Source: Intrasporangiaceae bacterium | GTDB taxonomy: Bacteria; Actinomycetota; Actinomycetes; Actinomycetales; Dermatophilaceae | Direction: 5' to 3' | Length of the DNA stretch: 8,452 nt | Assembly (NCBI GenBank): GCA_012518475.1 | Contig: JAAYSB010000264.1 | Span: 1-8,452, forward strand | Shown: positions 1 to 6,831 of the stretch, piece after piece | Position numbering within the stretch: position 1 is the stretch's first letter | Layout: each line of letters opens with the position of its first letter | Program-made: the position numbers and the translations under genes | The notes under the pieces: generated by a model | The model's database searches: none | Told to the model about the DNA's origin: nothing | What the model saw: only the letters and a program-made list of their open reading frames with translations

Positions 1-829
1 AGCCGCTGCCGCCCTCACCGCCTGCGGCAGCGCCACCCTCCCCTCCGGCTCGGAGAGCTTCGATGTCCCCACCTATGACTGGGACAAGCAGGGCGCCATG
101 ATGGCGGAGGTCTCTGGTCGTCTCGCCTTCACCGACGACGGCTGCACCCTCATGGTCCCGCTCGAGGGGGACGGTCTCGCCGAGCCGGTCGTGTTCCCCA
201 ACGCGGCAGGGGCGCGCTTCAGCAACGGCGTGCGCGCCGTGATCGAGGCGGACTCGGGCAAGGTCTATGCGGTGGAGGGTCAGGAGTTCAGCTACGCAGG
301 GGGCTGGGTGCCACCCGGCGAGTCGTGGACGTCCCAGTGCGGCGACTACTCCCCCGACGACATCGCGCACATCAACGACGAGCCCGCCCTCTCCGTCCCG
401 TCCGCCGATCCCGAACCATACGCGGGCACCCTCCCCACCGAGATCCCCAGCCGGGAGGATCGGGGTTGGTATGCCGTGCCCACCTTTGCCTGGCAGCCCA
501 CCGACGGCGGCGACTCGGCTCTGCTCGAGGGGACCGTGACGATGACCGACGACGGGTGCGCGACGGTCGAGTCCGCGGACGGCGTGACCGGCCTGGTCAT
601 CCCGAATGCCTGGGGCAAGCAGGACGAGGGCTACGCCGGTGGGCGGGGGATCTTCTCGTGGTTCGACACCGGATCCTCGGGCGTTATGGCCGAGGAGGGC
701 ATGGAGGTCTCCTTCGCCGGCGGATTCACCGACGTCTCAGGCGATCACGGCACCACCTGGCAGGAGCTCTGCCCGAGCACCCCCGTCGACACACTCTTCC
801 TTGTCCAGGACGACAAACCCTGGGAGTGA
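1..829 (+). CDS. Putative secreted lipoprotein, two-domain repeat, 5' end missing
   Basis: The reading frame is open from base 2, so the gene starts left of the window; the first internal ATG pair (codons 33-34) is not the real start. The first visible residues read AAAALTACGS, a good lipobox (LTAC) ending a signal peptide, so Cys at bases 23-25 should be lipidated and the protein anchored outside the cytoplasmic membrane. About 268 mature residues follow. They hold two related units: each has a TDDGC motif, then a PNA.G motif, then an EG.E.S(Y/F)AGG motif, then Trp and a second Cys (SWTSQC in the first, TWQELC in the second). Each unit could therefore form one disulphide. I do not recognise the family and assign no function; an extracellular beta-rich domain is a guess. 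It converges on the HNH gene and has no visible link to the defence cluster. The lipoprotein call is fairly firm, the function unknown. Confidence 0.85.
   Translation, partial: AAAALTACGSATLPSGSESFDVPTYDWDKQGAMMAEVSGRLAFTDDGCTLMVPLEGDGLAEPVVFPNAAGARFSNGVRAVIEADSGKVYAVEGQEFSYAGGWVPPGESWTSQCGDYSPDDIAHINDEPALSVPSADPEPYAGTLPTEIPSREDRGWYAVPTFAWQPTDGGDSALLEGTVTMTDDGCATVESADGVTGLVIPNAWGKQDEGYAGGRGIFSWFDTGSSGVMAEEGMEVSFAGGFTDVSGDHGTTWQELCPSTPVDTLFLVQDDKPWE
23..25 (+). other. Lipobox cysteine (signal peptidase II cleavage site)
   Basis: The frame reads L-T-A-C-G-S just inside the left edge. This fits the lipobox consensus [LVI][ASTVI][GAS]C, with cleavage before the Cys codon TGC. The hydrophobic and positively charged parts of the signal peptide are outside the window, so the call rests on the lipobox and the alanine-rich residues before it. 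Confidence 0.75.
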
Positions 830-839
830 GCGGGTGCTT

Positions 840-858
840 GGCCGCGCCGAGCGCGGCC
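840..858. terminator. Perfect GC hairpin between convergent genes, possible bidirectional terminator
   Basis: Bases 840-847 (GGCCGCGC) and 851-858 (GCGCGGCC) form a perfect 8-bp all-GC stem closed by a CGA triloop. It lies in the 48-base gap between the stops of the lipoprotein gene (829) and the HNH gene (878). No T-run follows on either strand, so it is not a classical intrinsic terminator, but such hairpins are common at gene ends in high-GC actinobacteria. Placement between convergent stops supports a role for both genes. Confidence 0.5.
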
Positions 859-877
859 GCGATGCCGACTCGACCCG

Positions 878-2278
878 TCAGCCGGCGCGGGTGTCCTGCG
901 GTCCGGCTCGTGAGGGCACCGTGCGACCGGAGGTGGTGGGCACGTGGCCAGGGCGGAGCGGTGGGGCCGTGCCCGGATAGTGGTGGCCCGTGGGGGTGGT
1001 CAGGGTGGCCTTATGAGTGCCGTTCCGGTCGCTGGTCACCGCAGCGGCCCAGCCGGGGGCTTCTCGGGCCTGGTTGCAGCGGGCACACACTCCGCGTCCG
1101 TTCTGGAAGCTCGTCGCGCCGTGCTGCGCGCGTCGCTCGATGTGGTCGATGTCCCGGACCTCGGCATCACACCAGGGCGTGCGACAGCGCTGGTCGCGGA
1201 ATGCGAGCATGCGGCGCAGCAGCCCGGTGTAGTGGGTCTTCGTGGTCTCCATCGCCACCAGGTCGCGACCGTCAGGGGTCGTGAACAGCCGATTGACCGC
1301 GATCAGGTGCTCATGGCTGACCACCTGGCTGGAGAGCAGCTCGCGGATCCAGGCGCGTGCGACACCACCGGGGATCACGCCGCCATCAATGATGGAGCCC
1401 CCTCGCCCTCCGTTGCACACGCGGGCGGGACTGTCATCCGCGCCGGTGAGCGCCGCGTCCGTCATGATCAGGGCCAGTCGGATGGGCACTGTGCCGCGGG
1501 CCCGGCCGGTGACGCGCTCGACCAGAGCGTCCGCCATCAGCGCGCCCTTGCCGCGCGTGTCCAGTGGAGACTGCTCGGCGAGGGCATCCTGGGCCAGGCG
1601 GTCCAGCGCGGCATAGACGGCGACGCCGTCGCGGACCGGCAGCAACGCGGTCACATAGGCCATGCAGTCGGGGGCCGGGCGGATCGAGACCCGGCGCTCG
1701 GTCTCGGCCTTGGCCACCCGGGCTGCTGCACCGACGGGGTCAAGCTCCTGAGCCATGGCCCGGGCTCGGTCGGCCGCCTCACGGTCCCCCAGCTCGCCCA
1801 GGATCGGTCCGAGCTCGGCATCAATGAGCTGACGGTGCTCGAGGTCAAGATGGACGATCTCCCGCAGCACCCCGGACATCCGCCACTCACTGGCGTCGCC
1901 ACGCTGCAGGGCAGCGAAGCACTCCGGCAAGTCCTGCAAGGCCTTGGCCAGGCCGAGCAGCCGGGAACCCTTCCACGGCGAGGTCATCCGCGCCAGAGCG
2001 ACCTGCTCGGCGATGCCTTGCCCGACCCGTTCCTTGGCGAATCCGGCCGCGACCTGCGCCTCGCGCTGCGCGGCATCGAAGTCGACCGCCTCGCTGGCCT
2101 GGGCAGCACACAGTGCGTTCTTCACCCGCTCCATCGCCGACAGCCGGTCGACCCGCTCTGTGTCCCCGTCGGCCGGGGACTGCACCGCGAGCCGGGCGAG
2201 GAGCTGCTCCAGCTCCTGCGTGGTCACCGGCTCCAGTGACACCGCCCCTGTCGGCGCTGCGGGCTTCGATCCGAACAT
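878..2278 (-). CDS. DUF222 / HNH endonuclease-domain protein (13E12 repeat family type)
   Basis: A 466-residue protein. Residues about 20-330 are a helical, charged region like the DUF222 domain that precedes HNH domains in many actinobacterial proteins. The HNH zinc fold is at about 360-410: Cys365 and Cys370 (CRTPWC), the Asp378-His379 pair (DIDHI), Asn393, then Cys398 and Cys401 (CARC) before EAPGW. The four Cys probably bind structural zinc, and D378/H379 and N393 are the expected metal-site residues. After CxxC the family often has HH; here it is Asn402-Gln, so the last position of the HNH triad is replaced. The tail (about 430-466) is rich in Pro, Thr and Arg and looks disordered. The start is the only good one: it falls 6 bases after a TAGTGT -10 box with no Shine-Dalgarno sequence. 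It lies 71 bases downstream of hsdR on the same strand. DNA cleavage is likely from the fold; the biological role of this multi-copy family is unclear. Confidence 0.85.
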   Translation of the reverse strand: MFGSKPAAPTGAVSLEPVTTQELEQLLARLAVQSPADGDTERVDRLSAMERVKNALCAAQASEAVDFDAAQREAQVAAGFAKERVGQGIAEQVALARMTSPWKGSRLLGLAKALQDLPECFAALQRGDASEWRMSGVLREIVHLDLEHRQLIDAELGPILGELGDREAADRARAMAQELDPVGAAARVAKAETERRVSIRPAPDCMAYVTALLPVRDGVAVYAALDRLAQDALAEQSPLDTRGKGALMADALVERVTGRARGTVPIRLALIMTDAALTGADDSPARVCNGGRGGSIIDGGVIPGGVARAWIRELLSSQVVSHEHLIAVNRLFTTPDGRDLVAMETTKTHYTGLLRRMLAFRDQRCRTPWCDAEVRDIDHIERRAQHGATSFQNGRGVCARCNQAREAPGWAAAVTSDRNGTHKATLTTPTGHHYPGTAPPLRPGHVPTTSGRTVPSRAGPQDTRAG

Positions 2279-2284
2279 ACGTCC

Positions 2285-2290
2285 ACACTA
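2285..2290 (-). promoter_or_regulatory. Possible -10 box of a leaderless promoter for the HNH gene
   Basis: On the minus strand TAGTGT fits the actinobacterial -10 pattern TAnnnT and ends 6 bases before the ATG at 2278. Transcription starting at the A of that ATG would give a leaderless mRNA, which agrees with the absence of any purine-rich ribosome binding site in front of this gene. No convincing -35 box is seen at 16-18 bases. Confidence 0.35.
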
Positions 2291-2327
2291 GGAGAGCCCG
2301 CTGACAACGCTTGCACAGTCTAGCGGT

Positions 2328-2342
2328 GCGGCCTTCGGCTGC
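2328..2342 (-). terminator. Weak hairpin just downstream of hsdR
   Basis: GCAGCC and GGCCGC on the minus strand pair over 6 bp (one G-U) around a GAA loop, 7 bases after the hsdR stop. The overlapping 10-bp palindrome CTGCCGGCAG at 2339-2348 offers a second fold. No T-run follows. It could end or attenuate hsdR transcription before the HNH gene, but the evidence is thin. Confidence 0.25.
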
Positions 2343-2349
2343 CGGCAGA

Positions 2350-5300
2350 TTACGCGGGCACCGACGGCACAGCGTTGCGTCGGATCCGATGCAACGTGTC
2401 GACGATCGCCTCGACATCGGCATCCGGGAAGACGTAATCGGGACCGGTCGGCGCGTGGTCGGTGAAGGGTGACTCGAACAGTCGACCCGGTTCCATCACA
2501 CCGGTGGCGGTGAGCTCGTCCACGATGAGGTTGATGAAGCGGATCTGATCGCTGGAGAACGCTCCCCCGTCGAGGAACTGACCAAACGCCTCGACCGCAG
2601 CAGCCCTGTCCAACCCGACGAGCGAACGGACGAAGAGTCCCAGCCCCCCGCGTTCAGCCGCCAGCTCGTCAATCGCCTCACGCTCTCCCCCGGAGTCGAC
2701 GAGCATCTGCTCCAGCGCCGCCAAGTCCTCGGGCGTCAGCTGCTTGTTCCGCCGCAGTCGCTGCAGAGCCACGTGGTCCTCGTGCTGACGCAGATAGGCC
2801 GTCGCCTTGGCGCGGAAGCGCTCCCGGTCAACGCCAGGCACGATCCCCGGCAGGAAGACCTCCTGAGCCTCCGACAGGGTGTCCTCGAAGTCCGTGAAGA
2901 CGGGCTTTCGCACCACCTTGTCGACGAAACGCACCAGAGCACGCAGGCGCAGGCGCATCACCTCGAGCATCGGCAAGGTGACGTCGACCCACCACTCGTC
3001 TCCGGCAACCGCTTCGAGCAGCACTGCCTGCTCGGCCACGGACGGGATCGCCGTCTTCCCCAGCAGCGCTGCGGCGATCGCCTGGACGGTCTCTCGCACC
3101 TGCTCCATCGCGATCGCGTCACCCTGGAGCTGGGCGAGCTGCCGCTTCAGCACCAGCAGGTCGAAGCGCTTGGCGTCCTCGTCGGTGTCGTGCACGGCGG
3201 TCGGCAGACCACCCAGCCGGAAGACTCGTTCGGCATCTTCCTGCGTCATCGTCTGCCAGGTGGCTGGATTGGCGAAGTGCTCCACATCCCGGCGCCACGG
3301 ACGCACGAGGATGTTGTCGAGGTTCATCCCGGCAACGAACTCGTGCAGGACACCGACGGTCGACTCCCGCAGATCGGTATGCTCACCCGCCTTGTCGAGA
3401 GCCGCCACCAGGGCGACCCGTCCCTCGAAGAGGCGTTGGCTGAGCGACTTCTGGGTGGAGCCTTCGCTGGTGGGCAGGTCCTGGCTGAAGAACTCGAGGT
3501 TGCCGCAGAAGTCGAAGACGAGGAACTCGATCTTGTCCTGACCGGGCCCGAACAGATCGGGCCGCAACCGGGTGCCACGTCCGATCATCTGCCAGAACTT
3601 GGTCTTGGAGCGGACCATCTTGAAGAACACAAGGTTGACGACATCGGGGACATCGATGCCCGTGTCGAGCATGTCCACCGAGATCGCGATGTGCGGGGCC
3701 TTGCCGGTCTCGGAGAACGAGTCGATGAGGGACTGCGCGTACGGGGTGCCGTGGGTGATGACCCGCGCGAAGTGCCCGGCATGCTCCGGCCACTGCACGT
3801 CGAAGCGCTGCTGGATGAACTCCGCGTGCTGCTGGCTCTTGGCGAAGATGATGGTCTTGCCGAGTCGGTCTCCTCCGGCGACCTTGAGCCCGTCGGCCAT
3901 CAGGGTGGCGAGCACCTTGTCGACGGTGTCCTCGTTGAACAGGAAGCGGTTGAGCTCCTCGGCGCCGACCTCGTCGGGCGGCCCGCCCCCGCCCCACTCG
4001 AGCGCGTCCCACTCGTCCTTCTCCGCCTCGGAGAGCTCCGCGTACTTGATGCCTGAGCGCAGGAACTTCGTCCCGACGGCGACTCCCTTGGGTGGGACGA
4101 GATAGCCGTCCCGGACGGCCTCGTCGAGCGAGTAGTCGTCCGTGGGGACCCCGTCCTCGAGGTTGAAAAGTCGGTATGTGTTGTGGTCGACCTCGTCCTT
4201 CGGGGTGGCGGTCAGCCCGATGAGGAGGGAATCGAAGTACTCGAAGATCGCGCCGTACTTGGCATAGACGGACCGGTGCGCCTCATCGATGATGACCAGG
4301 TCGAAGAATCCGGGACCGAAGCGTCGCTCGTCATCGGTGACGGCGTTGATGAGGTTGAGCATCGTCGGATAGGTCGAGACAAAGACGCGCCCGTCCCCAC
4401 TGCGCTCAGTGACGAGGTTGACGGTCGTCGCCTCCGGCAGGTGGACCTTGAACGCGTTCGTCGCCTGGTTGACCAGTGCGGTGCGGTCAGCAAGGAAGAG
4501 GACCCGCTTGACCCAGCCGGATTTCATGAGCTGGTCGACAAGGGCGATGACGGTGCGGGTCTTGCCCGACCCGGTCGCCATGACGAGCAGCGCCTCGCGC
4601 TGCTTGGTGTCGAACGCCTCCCCGACGGCCTTGATCGCGCGGATCTGATAGGGACGGCCGGCGATATCCGCATTGACCGGCTGCGCAGAGAGTATGCGTC
4701 GCGCACCTCTGCGCTGGATCATCAACCCCAGCTCATCGCGGGTGTGAAATCCCTGCACCTCGCGAGGCGGATAGCCGGCTGTGTCGTCCCACAACCAGTG
4801 CTCGTAGCCGTTGGTGTAGAAGATGACCGGCCTTCTGCCGTAGGCCCTCTCGAGGCAGTCGGCATAGAGCATCGCCTGCTGCTGTCCGATCTGGGGGCTG
4901 CGCTTGGTGCGCTTGGCCTCGACGACGGCGAGCGGGAGCCCGTCGGCACCCCACAGGACATAGTCGACGTATCCGACGCCCTCGGCGTTCGGCATGCCGG
5001 CGACCTCGAACTCAGTGTCCCGTGGATCGTCGAGCGTCCATCCGGACTCGCGCAGCAGGAGGTCGATGAACCGGTCCCGAGTGTCGGCCTCGTTGTAGTC
5101 GTGGTCGTCGACGAGGGTGAGTCGCGCCTGGGCATCGGCGATCTCGGCGCGAAGCCGGGCGATCTCCGCGTCCTGGGCCGCCGCTAGCTCGTCGCGTTCC
5201 TTCAGCGCTGCGGCGTGCGCGCGGTCCTGAGCCTGGAACCGCTCGGCGAGCCGGACCACCTCGTCACGTGAGAGCGGAGCCGCCTTGGCCGCGAGAGCCG

Positions 5301-5709
5301 GATCGAACTGCGACCCGGTCGGCACCGCCTGCGGGTTCTGGGAGTGGTGGAAGCCGGCCCACACCATGACGTGGAACAGCTCTCGCAGCACATGGAGCGC
5401 CGCGTCGGGGCGGGTCGGTCGATCGTCGTGGACGGCGTCGTTGCCGAACTTGCGGATGAGGTTGAGCTTCTGGACGATCGCGTTCCCAGCGAGGCTCTTG
5501 AACGGTGCCGCGTTCATCTTGGCCGCCGCGTCGGTTCGGTATGGCTCGGGGAGACTCAGCAGCGCATACAGATGGTCGACCAGCCGCTCGACAACCCGAC
5601 GGCTGTAGAACACCGCACTGCGCGGGTCGTTGGTCAGATAGGACTCAGCGCGGGCACAGTCGTCGTGCAGGGTCGGGATCGTCTCGCGAACGAAGGTGAA
5701 GTTGCTCAT
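2350..5709 (-). CDS. hsdR: Type I restriction enzyme, restriction/translocase subunit HsdR
   Basis: This 1119-residue protein is the ATP-driven DNA translocase and nuclease subunit of a Type I R-M complex; it joins HsdM2S to cut unmodified DNA away from the recognition site. Domains in order: a DUF4145/HEPN-like helical domain (about 1-125, with IRKFGNDAVH at 85-94); a coiled coil (about 150-200); the HsdR_N nuclease, PD-(D/E)xK type, with Asp249, Glu264-x-Lys266 and the QxxxY motif Gln278-Tyr282; an SF2 helicase with Walker A ATGSGKT (378-384), DEAH box at 475-478, GLTATP (498-503), motif V LDTGIDVPD (681-689) and motif VI QMIGRGTR (707-714); and a helical C-terminal part of EcoEI_R_C type (about 880-1119) expected to dock on HsdM/HsdS. 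All catalytic motifs are intact and the length is normal. Its ATG overlaps the fic stop by 4 bases (ATGA), so translation is probably coupled. Confidence 0.95.
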   Translation of the reverse strand: MSNFTFVRETIPTLHDDCARAESYLTNDPRSAVFYSRRVVERLVDHLYALLSLPEPYRTDAAAKMNAAPFKSLAGNAIVQKLNLIRKFGNDAVHDDRPTRPDAALHVLRELFHVMVWAGFHHSQNPQAVPTGSQFDPALAAKAAPLSRDEVVRLAERFQAQDRAHAAALKERDELAAAQDAEIARLRAEIADAQARLTLVDDHDYNEADTRDRFIDLLLRESGWTLDDPRDTEFEVAGMPNAEGVGYVDYVLWGADGLPLAVVEAKRTKRSPQIGQQQAMLYADCLERAYGRRPVIFYTNGYEHWLWDDTAGYPPREVQGFHTRDELGLMIQRRGARRILSAQPVNADIAGRPYQIRAIKAVGEAFDTKQREALLVMATGSGKTRTVIALVDQLMKSGWVKRVLFLADRTALVNQATNAFKVHLPEATTVNLVTERSGDGRVFVSTYPTMLNLINAVTDDERRFGPGFFDLVIIDEAHRSVYAKYGAIFEYFDSLLIGLTATPKDEVDHNTYRLFNLEDGVPTDDYSLDEAVRDGYLVPPKGVAVGTKFLRSGIKYAELSEAEKDEWDALEWGGGGPPDEVGAEELNRFLFNEDTVDKVLATLMADGLKVAGGDRLGKTIIFAKSQQHAEFIQQRFDVQWPEHAGHFARVITHGTPYAQSLIDSFSETGKAPHIAISVDMLDTGIDVPDVVNLVFFKMVRSKTKFWQMIGRGTRLRPDLFGPGQDKIEFLVFDFCGNLEFFSQDLPTSEGSTQKSLSQRLFEGRVALVAALDKAGEHTDLRESTVGVLHEFVAGMNLDNILVRPWRRDVEHFANPATWQTMTQEDAERVFRLGGLPTAVHDTDEDAKRFDLLVLKRQLAQLQGDAIAMEQVRETVQAIAAALLGKTAIPSVAEQAVLLEAVAGDEWWVDVTLPMLEVMRLRLRALVRFVDKVVRKPVFTDFEDTLSEAQEVFLPGIVPGVDRERFRAKATAYLRQHEDHVALQRLRRNKQLTPEDLAALEQMLVDSGGEREAIDELAAERGGLGLFVRSLVGLDRAAAVEAFGQFLDGGAFSSDQIRFINLIVDELTATGVMEPGRLFESPFTDHAPTGPDYVFPDADVEAIVDTLHRIRRNAVPSVPA

Positions 5710-6725
5710 CGGGCACCGTCTGGCCTGGTTCGTCGGCCCTTGGTGCGCGAGTACTCCTCGACGGCCTTACGCGTGCTGCGCCAATGCCCGTCGGATCCTC
5801 GGTATGCCTCCAGTCGGCCGCGTTGAGCCGCTTGCCGAAGTGCTGCCAGTGAGAAGTCGGGGCTGACGAGCGCTGCCAAGGGGACGAGCCGAGCCGGACC
5901 AGCGACGCTAGGCAGAATGAAGCGGTTGAGATTGTCGATCATGGCTCTGGCCAGGAGTTCGCCGAGCAGTCCGTAGTCGCCGGTGTCAGCGCGCTGCATA
6001 CCGCTCAGGTATGCCTCCCGCTGCTTTTTGAGGATGATGACCGGCGGATAGCCCAGCCGGACGAGCATCAGGTTGAGGATGAGTCGGCCCACGCGGCCGT
6101 TCCCGTCGATGAACGGGTGCACGCACTCGAAGTCGTTGTGGACTTGAGCGAGGACCTCCGCAAGCGGAACGTTGCTGCGCAACTTGTCTGCAGTGCGATT
6201 TGCGTCGTCCAGCCAGTCCTGCAACTTGGCAGGGACGAGCGCCCAGCTCGGTGGGGTCATACCTCCGTCGAACGGATGGATATCGTGCTCGCGGAAGTGA
6301 CCGGGTGCTTCCCTCGGGCTTGCCTCAGGATGGGGCGCTACCTGCCACACCGGCTCCATAAGAGTGCGATGGATCTGCCTGATCTCTGCCAAAGTGACGA
6401 GGTCCCGTCCCCGCCATCCATCGCGGTGGTGGGCCTGCCCGTAGACCCACTGAGCCGCGTCACCATATCCCTTGACCTCCATGTACTCCTTGAGAGGCTT
6501 GGCCCCCACGGCCCGACCGCGTTCCAAGAGCAGCTCGACCTCACGGATCACCAGGGTGTTGCCCTCCAAGGCTGTCGAGTGGTGGGCCTCCAGGTACCAG
6601 ATGTCTCGCCACACGAAGTTCGCTTCTTCAGGCGATGGCAGCCCGCCCAGCCGGCTGTTCAGCTCATCGAGCGCCGCATCCAGACGCGCGTAGACGGCGG
6701 CCCTTGAGGGGCGACCTCGTGCCAT
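5706..6725 (-). CDS. Class II Fic-domain protein (AMP-transferase type) with C-terminal helix-turn-helix
   Basis: With the preferred start the protein has 339 residues. The Fic motif is complete, HPFIDGNGRVGR at 203-214 (His203 catalytic base, Asp207 for Mg, Arg211 and Arg214 for phosphates), so it can be expected to transfer AMP, or another nucleotide, to a protein hydroxyl. The N-terminal half holds the inhibitory motif Ser50-TAL-Glu54-Gly55-Asn56, fitting (S/T)xxxE(G/N); lying before the Fic core makes it class II, self-inhibited through Glu54. The flap is near 150-165. Residues about 290-330 (SLAALRQAAQRGRLEAYRG, then HWRSTRKAVEEY) resemble the helix-turn-helix of excisionase-like regulators, so DNA binding is possible. 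The N-terminus has an AT-hook-like RGRP. The start at 6725 has AAGGAG five bases upstream; the in-frame ATG at 6746 (7 residues longer) lies inside the upstream repeat. It overlaps hsdR by 4 bases. Its target is unknown. Confidence 0.9.
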   Translation of the reverse strand: MARGRPSRAAVYARLDAALDELNSRLGGLPSPEEANFVWRDIWYLEAHHSTALEGNTLVIREVELLLERGRAVGAKPLKEYMEVKGYGDAAQWVYGQAHHRDGWRGRDLVTLAEIRQIHRTLMEPVWQVAPHPEASPREAPGHFREHDIHPFDGGMTPPSWALVPAKLQDWLDDANRTADKLRSNVPLAEVLAQVHNDFECVHPFIDGNGRVGRLILNLMLVRLGYPPVIILKKQREAYLSGMQRADTGDYGLLGELLARAMIDNLNRFILPSVAGPARLVPLAALVSPDFSLAALRQAAQRGRLEAYRGSDGHWRSTRKAVEEYSRTKGRRTRPDGAR

Positions 6726-6730
6726 CACAG

Positions 6731-6736
6731 CTCCTT
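6731..6736 (-). promoter_or_regulatory. Shine-Dalgarno sequence deciding the fic start
   Basis: AAGGAG on the minus strand ends 5 bases before the ATG at 6725. The alternative ATG at 6746 has no ribosome binding site and lies inside the fic-proximal 38-bp repeat, so 6725 is the likelier start. Confidence 0.75.
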
Positions 6737-6774
6737 GTTGATACATGAAGAGACATCAAAATAATCTACTCAAC
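6737..6774 (-). repeat. 38-bp operator-like repeat, copy B (fic-proximal)
   Basis: On the minus strand this starts GTTGAG and ends GTATCAAC. It matches copy A at 30 of 38 positions with no gap. The GTTGA/TCAAC ends are inverted, but the interior is less symmetric than in copy A (about 7 of 19 half-positions match). Its right end abuts the fic Shine-Dalgarno sequence, so a bound protein would block ribosome entry or RNA polymerase. It is strongly AT-rich against a genome near 65-70% GC. Confidence 0.7.
6763..6768 (-). promoter_or_regulatory. Candidate -10 box for a fic-hsdR promoter
   Basis: TAGATT on the minus strand fits TAnnnT and sits inside operator copy B. Transcription would start near 6755, giving a leader of about 30 bases carrying AAGGAG. 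The -35 region (around 6786-6791) is poor, so the promoter would be weak or activator-dependent. TATTTT a few bases downstream is an alternative. Confidence 0.3.
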
Positions 6775-6782
6775 TGTACCGG

Positions 6783-6820
6783 GTTGATACGTGCAGAGCC
6801 ATGGAAATGAACTAATCAAC
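6783..6820 (-). repeat. 38-bp operator-like repeat, copy A (mrr-proximal)
   Basis: On the minus strand this runs from GTTGATTAG to GTATCAAC. It is an imperfect palindrome centred on CCATGG, with perfect 6-bp outer arms (GTTGAT/ATCAAC) and about 13 of 19 half-positions symmetric. An 8-base spacer separates it from copy B, so the two lie in the same orientation with a 46-bp period. It starts 11 bases past the mrr stop, in the only AT-rich gap of the cluster. Confidence 0.75.
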
Positions 6821-6831
6821 TACGGGTGATC

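Noticed and set aside
325..1284. Plus-strand frame of 319 codons overlapping the lipoprotein and HNH genes
   Set aside because: Very Arg-rich product typical of an out-of-frame reading of GC-rich DNA; it crosses the ends of two convergent genes.
944..2239. Long plus-strand reading frame (431 codons) opposite the HNH gene
   Set aside because: Antisense shadow of a high-GC coding gene. The minus-strand frame carries a full HNH motif; this one has no recognisable domain or ribosome binding site.
2279..2349. Attachment site or insertion border between hsdR and the HNH gene
   Set aside because: No tRNA gene, direct repeat or terminal inverted repeat is visible; only short hairpins and a candidate -10 box.
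2773..5187. Long plus-strand frames (2773-4056 and 4183-5187) opposite hsdR
   Set aside because: They mirror the helicase gene codon by codon and show no domain of their own. The minus-strand frame has every HsdR motif.
6723..6746. Upstream ATG of fic at 6746
   Set aside because: No Shine-Dalgarno sequence, adds only MYQQGAV, and overlaps the fic-proximal repeat. AAGGAG is correctly spaced for the ATG at 6725.
6737..6820. CRISPR array
   Set aside because: Only two 38-bp units with 30/38 identity and an 8-bp spacer; no further repeats, no leader, no cas genes.
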